A stretch of DNA of 9,869 bases, taken from an uncultured Methylococcaceae bacterium (GTDB taxonomy: Bacteria > Pseudomonadota > Gammaproteobacteria > Methylococcales > Methylomonadaceae). Where the stretch lies: positions 1 to 9,869 of the forward strand of contig CAIUYS010000510.1 of assembly GCA_903903365.1 (NCBI GenBank), read 5' to 3'. Below the pieces are notes generated by a model. That model searched no databases, had not been told where the DNA came from, and saw only the letters and a program-made list of their open reading frames with translations. Of the stretch, positions 6,262-9,869 are shown one piece after another. How positions within the stretch are numbered: position 1 is the first letter of the stretch; the number at the start of each line of letters is the position of its first letter. The position numbers and the translations under genes were made by a program.

Positions 6262-7820
6262 GGGGTAACTCCTGAAGCAATTTCAAAATGATAGCGACCT
6301 TTATGCAGGCTGCTGGGCCCTAACTTGATAAACTTAAGCATCAAGAAAACTTCGATAACTAAAAATACCGTATATAAACCGATATAGCCTGCCAGACTTA
6401 GGTATAAATCCAGTTCGGTTAAGGAGGATGCGCTTAAAAATGTCGGTAAAATTTCTGCAATGGTCCAGGGTTGCCGGCCAAACTCGGCGACAAACCAGCC
6501 CATTTCACAGGCAATCCAAGGCAAAGGCATCATCAAAAGACTGGCACGTAATAACCAGGTCTGTCTGCATTTACGAATTGAACTGGCAATGACGGCCATA
6601 ACAAATATCCCCAGCATAATAAAGCCGCAAATGACCATGATCCGAAAAGTCCAGAATAACGGCACGACTCGGGGTAGTGACGATTTCGCGGCCAGTTCTA
6701 TCTGGGCATCAGTGGCGTCCACAATTTTATCGGTATAACGTTTAAGCAATAGACCATAACCTAGGTCTTTTTTGTATAGGTCAAATTCTGCGAGCGTGTC
6801 GGCATTCCGGTTACCGGTTCTTAATGTTTGTAACGCGGTGTAAGCTTTTATACCTTCACGTACCCTCAAACGATTTTTTTCCAGAATTTCTGTTAATCCG
6901 GTAATCGGTTCATCGATAGAGCGCGTACCAATCAAGCCCAGCACCCACGGTATTTTTAAGGCATAACGTGTTTCCATGGTTTCCTGGTCAGGAATACCAA
7001 TGACGGTAAAGGCGGCCGGCGGTGCTTCTGTGTGCCATTCCGCTTCAATCGCCGCGAGTTTGGCTTTTTGTACTTCGCCATCGGTGTAGCCACTTTCATC
7101 ACCCAAGACAATAACTGATAGAATGGCGGCCAGACCAAACCCGGCGGCAATGGTATAAGAGCGTTGTGCAAAAGCGGCGTCACGACCTTTCAGCATGTAA
7201 TAAGCACTGATACCCAGCACAAAAGCAGACGCGGTGGTGTAACCAGCGGCAACGGTATGAACAAATTTAACTTGGGCAGCCGGGTTAAATAACAGCGAGC
7301 CAAAGCTGGAAAGTTCCATACGCATGGTTTCATAATTAAATTCTCCACCGACCGGATTTTGCATCCAACCGTTAGCGATCAAAATCCATAACGCTGACAG
7401 GTTGGTTCCTAAAGCCACCAGCCAGGTCACTAACAAATGCTGGCCTTTGCCCAATTTATCCCAGCCAAAGAAAAACAGGCCGACAAAGGTAGATTCCAGA
7501 AAAAAAGCCATCAAGCCCTCAATGGCAAGCGGAGCGCCAAAAATATCACCGACATAATGCGAGAAATAAGACCAGTTCATGCCGAATTGAAATTCCATCG
7601 TCAAGCCGGTGGTCACACCCAGCGCAAAATTTATCCCGAATAATTTCCCCCAGAACTGGGTCATATCCTTGTAAATTTCTTTGCCGGTCATAACGTAGGT
7701 CGATTCCATAATGGCCAGTAAAAACGATAAGCCTAAGGTCAATGGAACAAATAGAAAATGATATAAAGAGGTTGCTGCAAACTGCCAGCGAGATAAATTA
7801 ACCACGGTTTCTGAAATCAT
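6258..7820 (-). CDS. cydA: Cytochrome bd ubiquinol oxidase subunit I (long Q-loop type)
   Basis: Catalytic inner-membrane subunit that oxidises quinol and reduces O2 to water at the b595/d heme site, generating a proton gradient by vectorial chemistry without pumping. It has 520 residues. Residues aligned by eye to E. coli CydA: His21 (H19, b595/d region), His188 and Met395 (H186 and M393, heme b558 ligands, the latter in FRIM), Glu101 and Glu109 (E99, E107), Lys254 and Glu259 (Q-loop quinol-site residues K252, E257), and GRQPW at 448-452. The loop from about 242 to 385 is the long, E. coli-like form, including IPDQE and KKDLGYGLLLKRYT, so this is a true bd-type L-subfamily oxidase and not a CIO. 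The upstream ribosome site is weak (AGGT about 10 bases before ATG). First gene of cydA-cydB-cydX/GGDEF. Confidence 0.97.
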   Translation of the reverse strand: MISETVVNLSRWQFAATSLYHFLFVPLTLGLSFLLAIMESTYVMTGKEIYKDMTQFWGKLFGINFALGVTTGLTMEFQFGMNWSYFSHYVGDIFGAPLAIEGLMAFFLESTFVGLFFFGWDKLGKGQHLLVTWLVALGTNLSALWILIANGWMQNPVGGEFNYETMRMELSSFGSLLFNPAAQVKFVHTVAAGYTTASAFVLGISAYYMLKGRDAAFAQRSYTIAAGFGLAAILSVIVLGDESGYTDGEVQKAKLAAIEAEWHTEAPPAAFTVIGIPDQETMETRYALKIPWVLGLIGTRSIDEPITGLTEILEKNRLRVREGIKAYTALQTLRTGNRNADTLAEFDLYKKDLGYGLLLKRYTDKIVDATDAQIELAAKSSLPRVVPLFWTFRIMVICGFIMLGIFVMAVIASSIRKCRQTWLLRASLLMMPLPWIACEMGWFVAEFGRQPWTIAEILPTFLSASSLTELDLYLSLAGYIGLYTVFLVIEVFLMLKFIKLGPSSLHKGRYHFEIASGVTP

Positions 7821-7912
7821 TGATTTACCTATGGGTTGTTGTTCTGTAGTTCATTAGTGAAATAAACGAGACAGGATACAAGCTAAACAAAATACCTTGT
7901 CTTTAGCGTTAA

Positions 7913-7918
7913 ATTATA
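7913..7918 (-). promoter_or_regulatory. Candidate -10 box for the cyd operon
   Basis: The minus strand reads TATAAT here, a perfect sigma-70 -10, about 93 bases before the cydA ATG. The -35 region 17 bases upstream (ACAATC) is poor, so an activator would be needed. It lies next to the TTAGCGTTA repeat half at 7903-7911. This is a pattern match only. Confidence 0.3.
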
Positions 7919-8138
7919 ATTAGTAAACCGTTTTTGATTGTGGTTAGCCTTAATAATTAGTCTTGTATCCTAAGATTAAAATATGCTATTGTCTAGCAAT
8001 ATTATCTAACGCTAATATGGTTTTTTTGTTTTTCGGTGCTGTTGTCTGATCAATTATGGGCTAATGATTTTTTCTTTTTCGTTGTTCAGGATTTGCACCG
8101 GTTCACTTTAACGGGATTTTTAAGCGACTAAAAGTCAA

Positions 8139-8167
8139 TTGAAAACACGTAAGACCCACAATAAACT
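8139..8167 (+). promoter_or_regulatory. Candidate sigma-70 promoter for sqr
   Basis: TTGAAA (8139-8144), a 17-base spacer and TAAACT (8162-8167). The predicted leader would be only about a dozen bases, just covering the GAGGAGA ribosome site at 8174-8180. It is plausible but weak, and other AT-rich matches exist upstream. Confidence 0.25.
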
Positions 8168-8185
8168 AATAATGAGGAGAGTATC

Positions 8186-9460
8186 ATGGCTCGTATTGTA
8201 ATTTTAGGGGCAGGCATTGGCGGTGTACCCATGGCTTATGAAATGAAAGAGACGGTAGGGAAAAAGCACGATGTTATTGTGATTTCCGATAGCCCGACTT
8301 TTCATTTTGTGCCGTCAAATCCTTGGGTTCCACCCCGATGGCGAACACCGGAAGACTTAAAGATTGAGTTAGCGCCGGTGATGAAAAAGAAAGGCATTGA
8401 ATTCATTCAAAAAGCGGCAGCAAAAGTGGATCCGGTTAACAATCAGGTTGAGCTGGTTGATGGTTCCGAGGTTGCCTACGACTTTTTGGTTATTGCGACA
8501 GGGCCGCGCTTGGCCTTTGATGAAATTCCCGGTTTAGGGCCGAAGGGCTATACCTCATCTGTCTGTCATGTAGATCATGCTGCGGTGGCGGCCGAAGATT
8601 GGGATAAATTTATGGAAAATCCCGGACCGATTGTTATCGGTGCGGTTCAGGGGGCCTCTTGTTATGGTCCTGCGTATGAATATTTGATGATTCTTGAAAC
8701 GGAATTACGTAATAAAAAAGTGCGGGATAAAGTACCGATGACTTTCGTCACCTCGGAACCCTACATCGGACATTTAGGGCTGGGCGGTGTTGGTGATACC
8801 AAAGGTCTTATGGAAAGCGCCTTGCGTGAAAAGTCTATCAAATGGATAACCAATGCCAAGGTAGACAAGGTTGAGCCCGGCATGATGTTTGTGACTGAGG
8901 TTGACGAGGATGGTAATGACAAGAAAAAACATGAGCTGCCTTTTAAGCATTCCATGATGTTACCTGCATTTACCGGTGTTGATGCTGTACGTAATGTTGA
9001 AGGATTGGTTAATCCGCGCGGTTTTGTGTTGGTGGATGATCATCAGCGTAATACCACCTTTAAAAACATTTATTCGGTCGGTGTTTGTATTGCTATTCCC
9101 CCGCTTGAAAAGACACCCGTGCCGGTAGGAGTGCCCAAAACCGGCTACATGATTGAATCGATGGTGACGACCACCGCCCATAATATTGCTGATGAACTGG
9201 CCGGTAAAGAGCCAACACACATAGCAACGTGGAATGCTTTATGTCTGGCTGATTTTGGTGATTCCGGCGTCGCTTTTCTGGCTATGCCGCAAATTCCACC
9301 GCGCAACACAACTTGGTCTGCGGAAGGTAAATGGGTGCATTTGGCTAAAATCGGGTTCGAGAAATACTTTATGCGCAAAGTAAGAAAAGGCATCAGTGAA
9401 CCGTATTATGAAAAGCTAATGCTTAAATTATTGGGCGTAGTTCGGATAAAAGGTCATTAA
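8186..9460 (+). CDS. sqr: Sulfide:quinone oxidoreductase, type I
   Basis: Membrane-associated flavoprotein that oxidises sulfide to sulfane sulfur or polysulfide and passes two electrons through FAD to the quinone pool. It has 424 residues. The N-terminal FAD-binding motif is GAGIGG at 8-13. The second nucleotide-fold element is VIATGPRL around 102-109. Catalytic cysteines are Cys127, Cys159 (in GASCYGPAYEY) and Cys353 (in LCLADFGD), the same positions reported for Rhodobacter capsulatus SQR, which places it in type I; Cys301 is an extra. PQIPPRN at 368-374 and an amphipathic basic C-terminus (about 390-420) for membrane attachment fit the family. It has no signal peptide. A strong GAGGAGA site lies 5 bases before the ATG. 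It is divergent from the cyd operon and one base upstream of the DUF2892 gene. All key residues are intact. Confidence 0.95.
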   Translation: MARIVILGAGIGGVPMAYEMKETVGKKHDVIVISDSPTFHFVPSNPWVPPRWRTPEDLKIELAPVMKKKGIEFIQKAAAKVDPVNNQVELVDGSEVAYDFLVIATGPRLAFDEIPGLGPKGYTSSVCHVDHAAVAAEDWDKFMENPGPIVIGAVQGASCYGPAYEYLMILETELRNKKVRDKVPMTFVTSEPYIGHLGLGGVGDTKGLMESALREKSIKWITNAKVDKVEPGMMFVTEVDEDGNDKKKHELPFKHSMMLPAFTGVDAVRNVEGLVNPRGFVLVDDHQRNTTFKNIYSVGVCIAIPPLEKTPVPVGVPKTGYMIESMVTTTAHNIADELAGKEPTHIATWNALCLADFGDSGVAFLAMPQIPPRNTTWSAEGKWVHLAKIGFEKYFMRKVRKGISEPYYEKLMLKLLGVVRIKGH

Positions 9461-9461
9461 A

Positions 9462-9662
9462 ATGAGTATAGATAGAATAGTATTTGCCGTTGCCGGCAGT
9501 TTTATCCTGATTAGTTTATTACTGGCGCATTTTCATTCTGAAAACTGGTTATGGTTTACCGCTTTTGTGGGTGCCAATTTATTGCAATCAGCATTTACGG
9601 GGTTTTGCCCCATGGCAATAGTGCTTAAAAAGTTGGGTGTTAAGCCGGGTTGTGCCTTCTGA
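9462..9662 (+). CDS. DUF2892 (YgaP-type) small inner-membrane protein
   Basis: A 66-residue protein of two hydrophobic segments (about 6-23 and 29-46) joined by a short turn. It shows the domain signature: DRIV near the start, NWLWFTAFVGANLLQSAFTG in the middle, FCPM at 48-51, then LKKLGVKPG near the end. The same module is the membrane part of E. coli YgaP, where it is fused to a rhodanese that handles sulfane sulfur. The ATG is one base after the sqr stop, with AAAGG inside the sqr end as ribosome site, so the two genes are surely one transcript. A role beside SQR, for example in anchoring or in passing on polysulfide or thiocyanate-type sulfur, is inference; no biochemical function is established for stand-alone copies. 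Cys49 and Cys64 are the only cysteines. Confidence 0.88.
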   Translation: MSIDRIVFAVAGSFILISLLLAHFHSENWLWFTAFVGANLLQSAFTGFCPMAIVLKKLGVKPGCAF

Positions 9663-9670
9663 TTACAGTT

Positions 9671-9697
9671 GTAGGTTGGGTTAGCGATAGCGTAACC
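9671..9697. repeat. Short GGTTGGGTTAGCG-type palindromic repeat
   Basis: GGTTA and TAACC arms surround GCGATAGCG just after the DUF2892 stop. It resembles a truncated copy of a dispersed GTAGGTTGGGTTAGCG-type element seen in many bacterial genomes. It could act as a weak 3' hairpin; no T-run follows. Confidence 0.45.
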
Positions 9698-9727
9698 TCA
9701 TACACATCAACTTAAAGATATTAATTC

Positions 9728-9869
9728 ACCACGAAGACACGAAGTTCACGAAGAAAAACCAAAGCAAAATCTTCGTAAGTATTCAGTCCCCCTCTTTGAA
9801 AAAGAGGGGTTAGGGGAGATTTTATTAGATAAATCCCCCTCAATCCCCCTTTTTCAAAGGGGGAGGTGA
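9728..9869. repeat. Composite intergenic repeat, copy B, running off the window edge
   Basis: Three CACGAAG units (9730, 9738, 9747) precede a purine tail. A perfect 9-bp stem (9789-9797 with 9801-9809, loop GAA) comes next, then a G-rich arm (about 9804-9824) that pairs imperfectly with C-rich bases 9831-9850. A second, inverted C/T-rich hairpin copy continues to the window edge. The order matches copy A at 914-1036, but copy B has one more 9-base TTCACGAAG unit and a complete inverted second half. No gene was seen in 9663-9869. Confidence 0.75.

Larger units (their letters stand above)
7821..8185. promoter_or_regulatory. Divergent cyd/sqr promoter region with two interleaved inverted repeats
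   Basis: 365 AT-rich bases without a credible gene. Two long-range inverted repeats are exact: AGGATACAAG at 7873-7882 with CTTGTATCCT at 7962-7971, and TTAGCGTTA at 7903-7911 with TAACGCTAA at 8007-8015. They interleave and do not nest, so they do not form one hairpin and look more like spaced binding sites. A shorter imperfect palindrome (ATATGCTA, 5 bases, TAGCAATAT) sits at 7981-8002. I found no clear FNR box (TTGAT-N4-ATCAA) or CRP site. Confidence 0.6.

Noticed and set aside
7934..7947. TTGAT half-site suggesting an FNR box upstream of cyd
   Set aside because: The second half reads GTTAG-like bases in place of ATCAA; one half-site in AT-rich DNA is not evidence.

Overview
The window looks like chromosome from a gammaproteobacterium of moderate GC content. 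An aerobic, methanotroph-like (Methylococcales) lineage is my best guess. It rests on Escherichia-like CydA/CydB proteins, a membrane c-type cytochrome, a front-end-type fatty acid desaturase and many short palindromic intergenic repeats; no phylogenetic marker gene is present, so this is inference. I see no tRNA, rRNA, CRISPR array, transposase or phage gene.

Layout: 1-870 (+) is the 3' part of a membrane-anchored monoheme cytochrome gene. 871-1068 holds a composite repeat that recurs at the other end of the window. 1069-2403 (+) is tilS. 2404-2763 has an 18-bp-arm inverted repeat. 2764-3888 (+) is a fatty acid desaturase. A leftward block follows, in transcription order cydA (7820-6258), cydB (6261-5122), a CydX-GGDEF fusion gene (5112-4546) and psiE (4414-3980). 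A 365-bp divergent intergenic region rich in inverted repeats separates this block from the rightward pair sqr (8186-9460) and a DUF2892 membrane protein gene (9462-9662). 9663-9869 is a repeat cluster.

The coherent theme is quinone-linked respiration. Type I sulfide:quinone oxidoreductase feeds electrons from sulfide into the quinone pool. Cytochrome bd, made from the divergent operon, can oxidise the resulting quinol and is known to tolerate sulfide far better than heme-copper oxidases. The DUF2892 protein is a common neighbour of sulfur genes.

The most unusual item is the third gene of the cyd operon. Its first ~30 residues are a nearly canonical CydX, normally a free small subunit of ~37 residues. 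It then continues in frame into a GGDEF-family domain whose signature, metal-binding aspartates and inhibitory-site arginine are all substituted. This suggests a bd oxidase carrying a tethered, catalytically dead nucleotide-sensing or protein-docking domain. I do not know of a described CydX-GGDEF protein but could not search for one.
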